The translations under genes and the position numbers were made by a program. From Gemmatimonadota bacterium (GTDB taxonomy: Bacteria; Gemmatimonadota; Gemmatimonadetes; Gemmatimonadales; GWC2-71-9), in NCBI GenBank assembly GCA_003169895.1, contig PNAE01000012.1:126736-190735 (forward strand): DNA of 64,000 nucleotides, given 5' to 3'. Position 1 is the first letter of the stretch. Each line of letters opens with the position of its first letter. Below are positions 27,194 to 34,643 of the stretch, in pieces. A model generated the notes under the pieces. The model was not told the DNA's origin. It did no database searches and was given only the letters and a program-made list of their open reading frames with translations.

Positions 27194-27267
27194 GGGCGAT
27201 TAGCTCAGCTGGTTAGAGCGCGCGCCTCACATGCGCGAGGTCGGGGGTTCAAGTCCCTCATCGCCCA
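27194..27267 (+). tRNA. tRNA-Val (CAC anticodon)
   Basis: 74-base cloverleaf with fully paired acceptor GGGCGAT/ATCGCCC, D-arm GCTC/GAGC, perfect anticodon stem CGCGC/GCGCG, loop CTCACAT with anticodon CAC at 27228-27230, T-arm GGGGG-TTCAAGT-CCCTC and discriminator A. CCA is not encoded. A 6-bp hairpin (CCACCC-CGCT-GGGTGG, 27278-27293) follows 11 bases downstream and may mark the processed 3' trailer. Confidence 0.96.
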
Positions 27268-27363
27268 TCGGCCTGAACCACCCCGCTGGGTGGCGTAGGG
27301 TCGCCGAGTCAGTCAGTGAGTGGAGCCTCCCGGGCTGGCTCGGAACGGTAGACGGAGTAAGCG

Positions 27364-27400
27364 AAGCGGCTGCGTCCTCACCGAGGATGCAGCCGCTTTT
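27364..27400 (+). terminator. Strong hairpin terminator between the tRNAs and hldE1
   Basis: AAGCGGCTGC pairs perfectly with GCAGCCGCTT (27364-27373 / 27389-27398). The pairing continues as GTCCTC/GAGGAT to a three-base ACC loop, giving about 16 base pairs, and the plus-strand arm runs into four T. It would stop tRNA transcripts. The structure covers the last codons of the convergent hldE1 gene, so on the minus strand it also sits at the very end of that message. Confidence 0.65.
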
Positions 27401-28385
27401 CGTCGAGTGCCGCGAGCAGTTCGTTGGCGGAGACCGACGCTGTACCGCGCTTGCCCACCTCGATGCCGGCGGCGACGTTCGCCAGCCAGACCGCCTCCTG
27501 AATCTCCGCGCCGGCCGCGAGCGCGGTGGCCACCCACGCGGCGACCGTATCGCCGGCGCCGGAGACATCGAACACATCCCGCGCGATGCTCGTGGTCGCG
27601 CGCAACGGTTCGCCGGGAGACACGAGCATCATGCCATCTCTTCCGAGCGTCAGCAGCAGGTGCTGCGTGCCGAGTCGCTGGCGCGCGCCTTCGAGATCGG
27701 CGTCGTCGCCAACGAAATGGGTTGAGAACGCCGCCTCCAGCTCGCGGCGGTTCGGCTTGAATACGGTGGCGCCCGAATAGGCAAAGAAATTGTGCAACTT
27801 GGGGTCCACAACGACCGGGATGCCGCGGCTGCGTCCCGCGGCCACCAACTCCCCGGCCATCGCGGCGTCGATCGTGCCCTTGTCGTAGTCCTCGATCAAC
27901 AGGACGTCGGCGTCGGCGATCACGGCATGGGCCGATGCGACCAGCGCGTCGCGGAAGCGGTCCGCGAGCGGGTTGGTCACTTCGCGATCGATCCGCACGA
28001 CTTGCTGACCTCGCGCGACGATCCGCGTCTTCGACGTCGTTGGACGACCGAGCACGGTAATCAGTCCTGCCGGCGAAATCTCCAGCGCGCTGAGTGCCTC
28101 TCGCAGCACGTCGCCCGCTACGTCGTCGCCGACCGCGCCCACCAGGCGGGGGTGGCCGCCGATTGCTGCCACGTTGACCGCAACATTCGCGGCACCGCCG
28201 GGGACGACTTGTTCGTCGTCGACGGTGACCACCGGAACCGGCGCTTCCGGCGAGATCCGTTCGGCGTCGCCGACCAGGTAGCGGTCGAGCATGACGTCGC
28301 CGACCACGGCAACCCGCGTCTTTCGCATCCGTTCGAGCAATTGCGTTACGCGGACGCGCGGCACCGGAGACAGCGTGGCAGGCAT
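27378..28385 (-). CDS. hldE1: D-glycero-beta-D-manno-heptose-7-phosphate kinase
   Basis: Phosphorylates heptose 7-phosphate at C1 in ADP-heptose synthesis. 335 residues, PfkB/ribokinase fold. N-terminal RVAVVGDVMLDRYLVGDAERISPEAPVPV is diagnostic for RfaE domain I. VPGGAANVAVNVAAIGG lies at 61-77, and the catalytic base Asp279 is in DVSGAGDT (273-280). The cytidylyltransferase half found in fused HldE is absent, so domain II must be encoded elsewhere. Partner of gmhA in this window. ATG 28385 has TAGCTT six bases upstream. The 3' end is buried in a strong terminator hairpin shared with the tRNA operon. Confidence 0.93.
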   Translation of the reverse strand: MPATLSPVPRVRVTQLLERMRKTRVAVVGDVMLDRYLVGDAERISPEAPVPVVTVDDEQVVPGGAANVAVNVAAIGGHPRLVGAVGDDVAGDVLREALSALEISPAGLITVLGRPTTSKTRIVARGQQVVRIDREVTNPLADRFRDALVASAHAVIADADVLLIEDYDKGTIDAAMAGELVAAGRSRGIPVVVDPKLHNFFAYSGATVFKPNRRELEAAFSTHFVGDDADLEGARQRLGTQHLLLTLGRDGMMLVSPGEPLRATTSIARDVFDVSGAGDTVAAWVATALAAGAEIQEAVWLANVAAGIEVGKRGTASVSANELLAALDEKRLHPR

Positions 28386-28391
28386 GACAAG

Positions 28392-28397
28392 AAGCTA
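28392..28397 (-). promoter_or_regulatory. Putative -10 element TAGCTT of hldE1
   Basis: On the minus strand TAGCTT lies six bases before ATG 28385. No Shine-Dalgarno sequence is visible. An identical TAGCTT sits six bases before hrcA. Confidence 0.45.
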
Positions 28398-28400
28398 GCC

Positions 28401-28484
28401 GATGGGAAGTAGGAAGTAAGCAGTGAGAAGTCAGAAGACACATCCCCTGTCCGTGGTCCCGGTCGCTTCTCCGTTCTCCCGGCT
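28401..28484. repeat. 84-bp array of twelve 7-bp units in a divergent promoter region
   Basis: Starting at 28401, six purine-rich units (GATGGGA, AGTAGGA, AGTAAGC, AGTGAGA, AGTCAGA, AGACACA) are followed in the same phase by six pyrimidine-rich units (TCCCCTG, TCCGTGG, TCCCGGT, CGCTTCT, CCGTTCT, CCCGGCT). It fills the spacer between hldE1 and the asparaginase gene except for the two short promoter zones. Confidence 0.7.
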
Positions 28485-28508
28485 CACTTTGCGCTAGTGC
28501 CTTGTCGC

Positions 28509-28514
28509 TATCTT
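28509..28514 (+). promoter_or_regulatory. Putative -10 element TATCTT of the asparaginase gene
   Basis: TATCTT lies eight bases before ATG 28523; the same hexamer precedes the TPR gene at 1972. A TTTG is found 17 bases upstream of it. Confidence 0.4.
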
Positions 28515-28522
28515 GCGCGCGG

Positions 28523-29524
28523 ATGACGGAACTCGTTGTCGTATCGATGCGGGGTACTCTGGTGGAGTCCACACACCGGATCTCGGCGGCCGTGGTCAAC
28601 GCTGAGGGCCGGATTGTGGGTGGTGCCGGCGACGCCTCGCTGGTCACATACTGGCGGTCGGCGGCGAAGCCGTTTCAACTCCTTCCCCTGGTGGTTGACG
28701 GCGGGATCGAGCGGTTCGGCCTGGACCCCACGATGCTCGCGATCGCGTGCGGGTCACACAACGCCGAGTCCGTCCACCGCGAGGTCGTTGCCCGGTGGCT
28801 CATCGCGATCGGCGCCACGGAAGGCGACCTCGCCTGTGGCGGCCATCCGTCGCTGTGGCCCGCTCTTGCTGAGGCGATGATTCATGACGAGGTCACGCCG
28901 ACGCCGTTGTGGAGCAATTGCTCGGGCAAGCACGCGTCGCTGCTGGGTCTTGCGCGGCTGCACGGCTGGGGCATGTCCGGCTACGAGGAACGGTCGCATC
29001 CTGTGCAGCAACGAGTCGCGGAGACGATCGCGCAATGGAGCGGACAGTCGATCGACCAGTTGCAATGGGGGATCGATGGCTGCACGGCGGCGGCGGTTGC
29101 CCTGCCGCTCGTCGCGATGGCGCGGGCGTACGCCGCCCTCGCGACGAGCGCAGATCCCGCCGCGCGCGTCGTGCGGGACGCAATGATGGGGGAGCCGTAC
29201 CTGGTCGCTGGTGCCGATCGTCTCGATACCGTGCTGATGCAGGCGTGGTCCAACCGGCTGATCGCAAAGGTCGGCGCGGAAGGGGTCTATTCCGCGGCGC
29301 TGCCCACCCTCGGACTTGGCCTTGCGCTCAAGGTGCACGACGGGGACATGATCGCGGCCGGCTTGGCGCTCGTCGCATTGCTCGAGGCCATCACGCAGAG
29401 ATTCGGTCGCGACGACACCTGGCCACTCGAGGCGCTGAGCGAGTGGCGCAATCCGCCGCTCCGGAATACGCGTGGGGTCGTCACGGGACGCCGGGAGGTT
29501 CGTGGCGGCATGCGGTGGGAATGA
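28523..29524 (+). CDS. L-asparaginase II family protein
   Basis: 333 residues of the PF06089-type asparaginase II, unrelated to the bacterial type I/II amyloid-fold enzymes. Recognisable segments: YWRSAAKPFQLLPLV near residue 50, ACGSHNAESVH, WSNCSGKHASLLGLARLHG in the middle, and GIDGCTAAAVALPL. Family members hydrolyse asparagine to aspartate and ammonia in the cytoplasm (Rhizobium etli-type). Active-site candidates are the Ser/Lys pairs in RSAAKP and CSGKH. ATG 28523 is the only start consistent with the box at 28509. The stop overlaps the next gene (ATGA). Confidence 0.88.
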   Translation: MTELVVVSMRGTLVESTHRISAAVVNAEGRIVGGAGDASLVTYWRSAAKPFQLLPLVVDGGIERFGLDPTMLAIACGSHNAESVHREVVARWLIAIGATEGDLACGGHPSLWPALAEAMIHDEVTPTPLWSNCSGKHASLLGLARLHGWGMSGYEERSHPVQQRVAETIAQWSGQSIDQLQWGIDGCTAAAVALPLVAMARAYAALATSADPAARVVRDAMMGEPYLVAGADRLDTVLMQAWSNRLIAKVGAEGVYSAALPTLGLGLALKVHDGDMIAAGLALVALLEAITQRFGRDDTWPLEALSEWRNPPLRNTRGVVTGRREVRGGMRWE

Positions 29525-30159
29525 CGAGACCCCGGCTCGACGAGACTTCCCGCACGCTGGTAACGCTTGCGGCGCAGATCGCCGAAGGTGACCCGGAAGA
29601 GATCCGGAAGGGCGTTGCCGAAGCCATCGCCGTCGGCGTTCCGCCCCTGGCGGTCGACGAGCTGGTGCTGCAGTCGGTGCTGACGGTTGGCTGGCCGCGC
29701 GCCCTCGTGGCAGCGGGCATCTGGCGTGCTGCCGCCGGCGCGCCTTCGCCGCTCGGCGAGGATGGTCTCGACTACGCCCGTCACGAGGAATGGACTCGTC
29801 GCGGTGAGTTGACCTGCCGGACGATCTACGGCGATCACTACACCAGGCTGCGCGCCAACGTTCATGCGTTGCACCCGGCGCTCGAAGCGTGGATGGTGAC
29901 CGAGGGATACGGGCGCACCTTGGCGCGCCCGGGGCTGGCGCTCAAGTTGCGCGAGCTCTGCACCGTCGCGCAGACCGCCGTACTGCGCACCCCGCGACAG
30001 CTTCATTCACACCTCCTCGGTGCCTTGCGCAGCGGCGCGTCGATCGACGAAGTCGACGCCACCTTGCGCGTGGTGCATCCGTTGTTGCCGCGCGCGGCAT
30101 GGCGCGAAGCCAGGACACTGTGGCAGCGGATCCGTGACGCTTGGGCCTCCGCGCCTTGA
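29521..30159 (+). CDS. Carboxymuconolactone-decarboxylase-fold (AhpD-like) protein
   Basis: 212 residues. A helical N-terminal CMD-like unit (GVAEAIAVGVPPLAVDELVLQSVLTVGWPRALVA) is followed by a second, PNVH-type helix bundle (ALEAWMVTEGYGRTLARPGLALKLRELCTVAQTAV) and LHSHLLGALRSGASIDEVDATL. The fold is all-alpha. The CxxC redox pair of AhpD is missing; a single Cys (in ELCTVA) and HSH remain, so peroxidase-reductase activity is unlikely. It is coupled to the asparaginase gene upstream and to obg downstream (TTGA). Role unknown. Confidence 0.75.
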   Translation: MTRPRLDETSRTLVTLAAQIAEGDPEEIRKGVAEAIAVGVPPLAVDELVLQSVLTVGWPRALVAAGIWRAAAGAPSPLGEDGLDYARHEEWTRRGELTCRTIYGDHYTRLRANVHALHPALEAWMVTEGYGRTLARPGLALKLRELCTVAQTAVLRTPRQLHSHLLGALRSGASIDEVDATLRVVHPLLPRAAWREARTLWQRIRDAWASAP

Positions 30160-31217
30160 GCTTCGTTGACCGCGTGGTGGTCGAGGTGTGGGCGGGGCGC
30201 GGCGGTGACGGCGCCTGCTCCTTTGCTCGCTTCAAGTACCGCCCCAAGGGCGGCCCCGACGGGGGCGACGGCGGTGACGGCGGCTCGGTGTACGTTCGCG
30301 CGGTCGCGAACCTGGCTACGCTGCTCGACTACCAGTATCAAGCCGCGTGGCGCGCGGAGCGCGGCGTGCATGGCAAAGGCAAGTCGATGACCGGCGCCTC
30401 GGCGCCGGATGTGATCCTGCCCGTACCGCCCGGAACCGTGATCGACGACGAGGCCACCGGCCGACGTGTTGGCGAGTTGCTACATGCCGGCGACCAGGTT
30501 CTCGTGGCGCGCGGCGGACGCGGTGGACGGGGCAATGCCCGCTTCACCAGCGCGACGCACCAGGCGCCCCGCGAGTGGGAGGAAGGCGGCGACGGCGAGC
30601 AGCGACGCCTCGTCTTCACCCTCAAGCTGATCGCCGATGTCGGCCTGGTCGGCGAGCCGAATGCGGGAAAGAGTACGCTGCTCTCGGTAATCAGTGCCGC
30701 GCGCCCGAAGATCGCGGACTATCCGTTCACCACTCTGGAACCGAACCTCGGCGTGGCGGCACTCTCGGGCTCCCGCACGTTCGTGGTCGCGGACATTCCC
30801 GGGATCATCGCCGGTGCGCACGCCGGCAAGGGCCTCGGGCTGCAGTTTCTCCGGCATGTGGAACGCACCCGCGTGCTCGCATACCTGCTGCCACTCGACG
30901 ACGAAGACGTGGCCGCTGCTTATCAGCGATTGCGTCATGAGGTGCAACTCTATAGCGAGGAACTCGCCGGCCGGCCGCATCTGCTCGTGCTGACCAAGCA
31001 GGACCTGTTGCCGGCTGGGAGCGAGTTGCCGCACATCGAGGCGCCGGGTGCCCTGGGCAGCGTGGCGATTTCGAGTGCGTCGGGGCAGGGACTCGATGAA
31101 CTGAAGGAACTGCTCTGGAGCGTGGTGCAGAGCGTGCGAGCAACCGAAGGGGATGACGGGGATGACACCGATGACGCCCGCGACGAACTCTGGAGGACTA
31201 TCGACGAGCAGCCATGA
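30156..31217 (+). CDS. obgE: Obg GTPase, ribosome assembly
   Basis: Essential GTPase of 50S assembly and stress signalling. 353 residues from TTG 30156, which overlaps the preceding stop (TTGA) and gives the expected FVDRVVVEV start; the upstream TTG at 30141 is less likely. The glycine-rich Obg fold (GPDGGDGGDGGSVYV, VARGGRGGRGNARF) spans 1-158. The G domain has G1 GEPNAGKST near 167, DIPGIIAGAHAGKGLG (switch II) and TKQD (G4). The C-terminal OCT domain is lacking; instead there is a short acidic tail, as in ObgE-type proteins. Confidence 0.96.
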   Translation: MSFVDRVVVEVWAGRGGDGACSFARFKYRPKGGPDGGDGGDGGSVYVRAVANLATLLDYQYQAAWRAERGVHGKGKSMTGASAPDVILPVPPGTVIDDEATGRRVGELLHAGDQVLVARGGRGGRGNARFTSATHQAPREWEEGGDGEQRRLVFTLKLIADVGLVGEPNAGKSTLLSVISAARPKIADYPFTTLEPNLGVAALSGSRTFVVADIPGIIAGAHAGKGLGLQFLRHVERTRVLAYLLPLDDEDVAAAYQRLRHEVQLYSEELAGRPHLLVLTKQDLLPAGSELPHIEAPGALGSVAISSASGQGLDELKELLWSVVQSVRATEGDDGDDTDDARDELWRTIDEQP

Positions 31218-32319
31218 TGCCGACGAGCGTCTCGCCTACATCGCGCTCGCGCTCGTCCCTGGCCTTGGTGCGCGCCGCGTGGCGAGCCTGTTATCCAGCT
31301 TCGGTTCCGCCGCCGCCGCCGTTGGCCGATCGTTGGATGCGCGCCCGACCGGCGACCTGCGGCCACGTACGGTGACAGATCTCGCCCGCACGGCGTGCGT
31401 ACCCGCGGCCGAGCGACTCAGCACGCTCTGCGCCGAGCGCAACATCGCCATACTGCTTCCCTTCGATCCCGGATTTCCAGCCTCGTTGCGATCGATCCCC
31501 GATGCTCCGCTCATGCTGTTTGCGCGTGGTCGGCTGGAATTGTGCGCGCTGCCAGCGGTTGCGATTGTCGGGAGTCGGAACCACACCCATTACGGTCGGG
31601 ACGTAACCCGCATGCTCGCCGGCGCTGCCGCGGCAGCGGGGATCGTGGTGGTCAGCGGGATGGCCCGGGGCCTGGACGCTGTCGCGCAGCATGCGGCGCT
31701 GGATCATCGCGGCACGACGATCGGCGTGCTGGGAAATGGCATCGGAATCGTGTACCCAGCCGAAAACGCGCAGCTCTATGATCGGGTGGAATCGGAGGGG
31801 TTGTTGCTGACGGAGAATCCTCCCGGCGAACGGCCGCAGGCCGGTGGCTTTCCCAGGAGGAATCGGTTGATCAGCGGCCTGGCAACGGTCGTCGTCGTGG
31901 TCGAAGCCGCGAAGGGATCGGGCACGCTGGTAACGGTCAGTGCGGCACTGGAGCAAGGGCGCGACGTCATGGCGGTACCGGGTCCCATCACGTCGCCGAC
32001 CTCCGAAGGCACCAATCAGTTGCTCCGCGATGGTGCCGAGCCGATCCTGCAGGCCAGCGACATGCTGACGAAGTTCTCGATCGCTCCACAGACCGCTACC
32101 GCCGCGCTCGGACCGGCGCTGCCGCCGCCCTGCACTCTGTCGGGCAACGAGGCGATGGCGTTCAACGCGCTCACGTTTGAACCACGGCAACTGGACGAAA
32201 TTGCCGATACGACCGGGCTTCCCATCGGTGCGTTGCTCGGCGTGCTCTGTGGCCTGGAACTGGGCGGGCTGATCGAACAGCTGCCGGGCAGCCTGTTCCG
32301 GCGCGTTCTGCCGGGTTGA
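31162..32319 (+). CDS. dprA: DNA-processing protein DprA
   Basis: Loads RecA onto incoming single strands during natural transformation. About 385 residues. The Rossmann core is clear: VAIVGSRNHTHYG, VVSGMARGLDAVAQHAAL, GVLGNGIGIVYPAENAQLYD, FPRRNRLISGLATVVVVVEAAKGSGTLVT, AVPGPITSPTSEGTNQLL. An N-terminal helix-hairpin-helix-like region (LALVPGLGARRVASLLSSFGS) and a C-terminal winged-helix remnant flank it. Possible ATG starts are 31153, 31162 and 31171, all inside the end of obg (overlap 47-65 bases); 31162 has AAGGGG nine bases upstream. With PilT and RecA it suggests possible competence, but no comEA or comEC is here. Confidence 0.93.
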   Translation: MTPMTPATNSGGLSTSSHDADERLAYIALALVPGLGARRVASLLSSFGSAAAAVGRSLDARPTGDLRPRTVTDLARTACVPAAERLSTLCAERNIAILLPFDPGFPASLRSIPDAPLMLFARGRLELCALPAVAIVGSRNHTHYGRDVTRMLAGAAAAAGIVVVSGMARGLDAVAQHAALDHRGTTIGVLGNGIGIVYPAENAQLYDRVESEGLLLTENPPGERPQAGGFPRRNRLISGLATVVVVVEAAKGSGTLVTVSAALEQGRDVMAVPGPITSPTSEGTNQLLRDGAEPILQASDMLTKFSIAPQTATAALGPALPPPCTLSGNEAMAFNALTFEPRQLDEIADTTGLPIGALLGVLCGLELGGLIEQLPGSLFRRVLPG

Positions 32320-32451
32320 TAATGACCCGTCGGCGGCTCTGGAGCGAGACACTCACTGCGGGCGCCAGTGATGCGCGGCGGCCCGCGGCCACACCTGGCA
32401 GGCCACCGAGCTCGATCCTCGACGATCCGGAATGAAACCGTTCAGCCCGCA

Positions 32452-32470
32452 GGTCCGCGCCGGGCGGACC
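32452..32470. other. Perfect 7-bp hairpin between dprA and hemW
   Basis: GGTCCGC, loop GCCGG, GCGGACC. No T-run follows. It may end dprA transcripts weakly or flank the hemW promoter, whose TATGAT (32481-32486) lies six bases before GTG 32493. Nothing else is seen in the 173-base spacer. Confidence 0.35.
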
Positions 32471-32492
32471 GCCGATTCGATATGATTCGGCC

Positions 32493-33599
32493 GTGCACAT
32501 CTATGTCCACGTGCCGTTCTGTGCGCGCCGCTGCTCGTACTGCGATTTTGCGATCGCGGTGCGCCGAACAACGCCGGATCAGCAGTACATTGCCGCCATC
32601 AGTCAGGAGTGGCGTCACTGGGCGGCGCTCCGTGGTGACGATGGCGCAGCTCCGGTGACCACGTTGTACTTCGGCGGCGGAACGCCCTCCCGCCTCGAGC
32701 CGGCGAGCATTGCGCAACTGATCGACACCATCGCGGCCGAGCGCCGCATGGCGCCGGATGCCGAAGTCACGCTGGAAACCAACCCGGATGACGTGACGGA
32801 GGCGCGGGCGCACGCGTGGTCTGCCAGCGGCGTAAATCGGGTATCTCTCGGCGTGCAGAGTCATGATCCCGCGGTCCTCGAATGGATGCATCGTACCCAC
32901 CGTGCCGAGCAGGTACCCGGGGCAGTCGCAGCGCTGCGCGGTGCGGGAATTCACAACATTTCGATTGACATGATTTTCGCGCTTCCGACCGCGTTAGGGC
33001 GTGACTGGCGCCAGGACCTGCAGCGCACCATCGGGCTGGAACCAGCGCACGTGTCGCTGTACGGGCTCACGGTCGAGCCACATACGCTGTTGTTCCGCTG
33101 GACGCAACAGGGCGGAACTGTTGCGCCGACGGATGATCGCTACGCTGAGGAGTATCTCGAGGCGCACGAGTCGCTCACTGCCGCGGGCTACGAGCATTAT
33201 GAGGTATCCAACGCCGGACGACCCGGCTTCCGGGCCCGGCACAACTTCGCCTACTGGACCGGCGTCGATTACGTGGGCCTTGGTCCATCGGCGCATTCGC
33301 TCGATCGCGATGTGCGGCGGTGGAACGTTCGCGAGTGGGCCGCGTATCAGACCCGGCTCGCGAGGGGCGAGTCGGTGACCGCCGGAAGCGAATCGCTCGA
33401 CGCGGCCACGCGAGCACTGGAGCGCCGCTATCTCCGGCTCCGTACCAGCGACGGGCTCAGGGCCGCGGAACTCCCGGTGGGAACCGCCGAATGCTGGCAC
33501 CAGCAGGGCTGGGCCACGCTCCACGACGGGTTGGTCTGCCTCACGGCGGAAGGGTGGCTCCGGCTCGACGCGCTGGTGGGGGCAGCCCGGCGTTCCTAG
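32493..33599 (+). CDS. hemW: Radical SAM heme chaperone HemW
   Basis: Related to coproporphyrinogen dehydrogenase HemN but a heme carrier or insertase in characterised cases. 368 residues. Radical-SAM cluster Cys10, Cys14, Cys17 (CARRCSYCDF) lacks the fourth nearby cysteine and the N-terminal extension of true HemN, which distinguishes HemW. SAM-binding FGGGTPSRLEP and NPDDVTEARAHAW follow, then GVNRVSLGVQSHD. The C-terminal HemN-like domain contains HYEVSNAGRPGFRARHNFAYW. GTG 32493 starts the frame. The TAG stop forms the first bases of the TAGCTT box of hrcA. Confidence 0.94.
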   Translation: MHIYVHVPFCARRCSYCDFAIAVRRTTPDQQYIAAISQEWRHWAALRGDDGAAPVTTLYFGGGTPSRLEPASIAQLIDTIAAERRMAPDAEVTLETNPDDVTEARAHAWSASGVNRVSLGVQSHDPAVLEWMHRTHRAEQVPGAVAALRGAGIHNISIDMIFALPTALGRDWRQDLQRTIGLEPAHVSLYGLTVEPHTLLFRWTQQGGTVAPTDDRYAEEYLEAHESLTAAGYEHYEVSNAGRPGFRARHNFAYWTGVDYVGLGPSAHSLDRDVRRWNVREWAAYQTRLARGESVTAGSESLDAATRALERRYLRLRTSDGLRAAELPVGTAECWHQQGWATLHDGLVCLTAEGWLRLDALVGAARRS

Positions 33600-33602
33600 C
33601 TT
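33597..33602 (+). promoter_or_regulatory. Putative -10 element TAGCTT of hrcA
   Basis: TAGCTT overlaps the hemW stop codon and lies six bases before ATG 33609. No CIRCE element (TTAGCACTC-N9-GAGTGCTAA) is present here. Confidence 0.45.
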
Positions 33603-33608
33603 TCCGGA

Positions 33609-34643
33609 ATGAGTGACGGCGAATCCCTGACCGAGCGCGAGCGGCGAGTGCTCGAAGCGGTCATCGAGACCTACATCGCGACGGCCGAGCCGGCGGGGAG
33701 CCACACCGTCGCGCGCCGGTCGGCGCTGGGGATCTCGCCGGCGTCGATTCGCAGTACCATGGGCGAACTCGAAGCGAAGGGATACCTGTTTCATCCCCAC
33801 ACCTCGGCGGGTCGGATTCCGACCGACCGGGCGTACCGGCTCTACGTCGACGCGATGGTGCAGCGAGTGCCTCCCGGTGCCGAAGCGTGCGAGCATCTCG
33901 AGACCGAGCTCTCGGCCGGATTCTCGAGTGACGACTTGTTGGCGCGCGCGGCGCAGGTCCTCGGCATCCTGACGCAGGAACTGGGTGTCGCGGTCGCCCC
34001 AGCCCTCGAAGCCATCGTGCTCGACCGGGTGGATCTCGTGCCGGTGTCGACCGACCGTCTGCTCTTCGTGCTGAACCTCAGAAGCGGTACGGTTCGGTCG
34101 ATCTTCATACGGTTGCGAGGACTGCTCAGCCAGCCGGACGTCGATGAGGTGCAGCGCGTGCTCAATGAGCGGCTCGGCGGGCTGACGTTGCGTGAGATTC
34201 GTGCGACGTTCGCCGACCGCCTGCGAGACGCGAACGCTTCGCCCGAAGCCGGCGACCTCCTTGACATCATCCTGGCCGAAGGCGACGGCCTCTTCGACAT
34301 TCCCGAGCCGCACGAACCGGTCATGCTGGGTAGTGCGGCCGTGCTGATTGAACAGCCGGAGTTTGCGTCCACCGAGCAGATGCGCAGCCTGCTGACCCTC
34401 ACCGACGGCCGGGGCCTGCTGCGCGACGCGCTGGCGGAGCGCACGCGGGAAGGGCTGACGGTGACCATCGGCGGCGAGCACCCGGAACCCGGACTCGCCG
34501 GATTCACGCTGGTCACGTCGACCTACCGCCGCGGCGGCGCGACGGGCGTGATTGGCGTGCTCGGGCCGACGCGCATGCCATACGACAAGGTTGTCGGACT
34601 GGTAGAGCATACCGGCCGGCTGATTGAGGGGTTGCTTCAGTGA
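33609..34643 (+). CDS. hrcA: Heat-inducible transcription repressor HrcA
   Basis: Represses groESL/dnaK-type operons by binding CIRCE elements; GroEL keeps it active. 344 residues. The N-terminal winged helix (ERRVLEAVIETYIATAEPAGS...SPASIRSTMGELEAKGYL) is followed by PHTSAGRIPTDRAYRLYV, a very characteristic HrcA segment. The GAF-like core and dimerisation regions follow. The C-terminus shows GVIGVLGPTRMPYDKVVGLVE. It is coupled to dnaJ (GTGA). No CIRCE site is visible in the window, so its targets are elsewhere. Confidence 0.96.
   Translation: MSDGESLTERERRVLEAVIETYIATAEPAGSHTVARRSALGISPASIRSTMGELEAKGYLFHPHTSAGRIPTDRAYRLYVDAMVQRVPPGAEACEHLETELSAGFSSDDLLARAAQVLGILTQELGVAVAPALEAIVLDRVDLVPVSTDRLLFVLNLRSGTVRSIFIRLRGLLSQPDVDEVQRVLNERLGGLTLREIRATFADRLRDANASPEAGDLLDIILAEGDGLFDIPEPHEPVMLGSAAVLIEQPEFASTEQMRSLLTLTDGRGLLRDALAERTREGLTVTIGGEHPEPGLAGFTLVTSTYRRGGATGVIGVLGPTRMPYDKVVGLVEHTGRLIEGLLQ

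Noticed and set aside
33560-33660. CIRCE element near hrcA-dnaJ
   Set aside because: No TTAGCACTC/GAGTGCTAA dyad could be found; HrcA targets must be elsewhere.
32994-34610. 538-codon minus-strand frame opposite hemW and hrcA
   Set aside because: No recognisable motif; hemW and hrcA on the plus strand are unambiguous.
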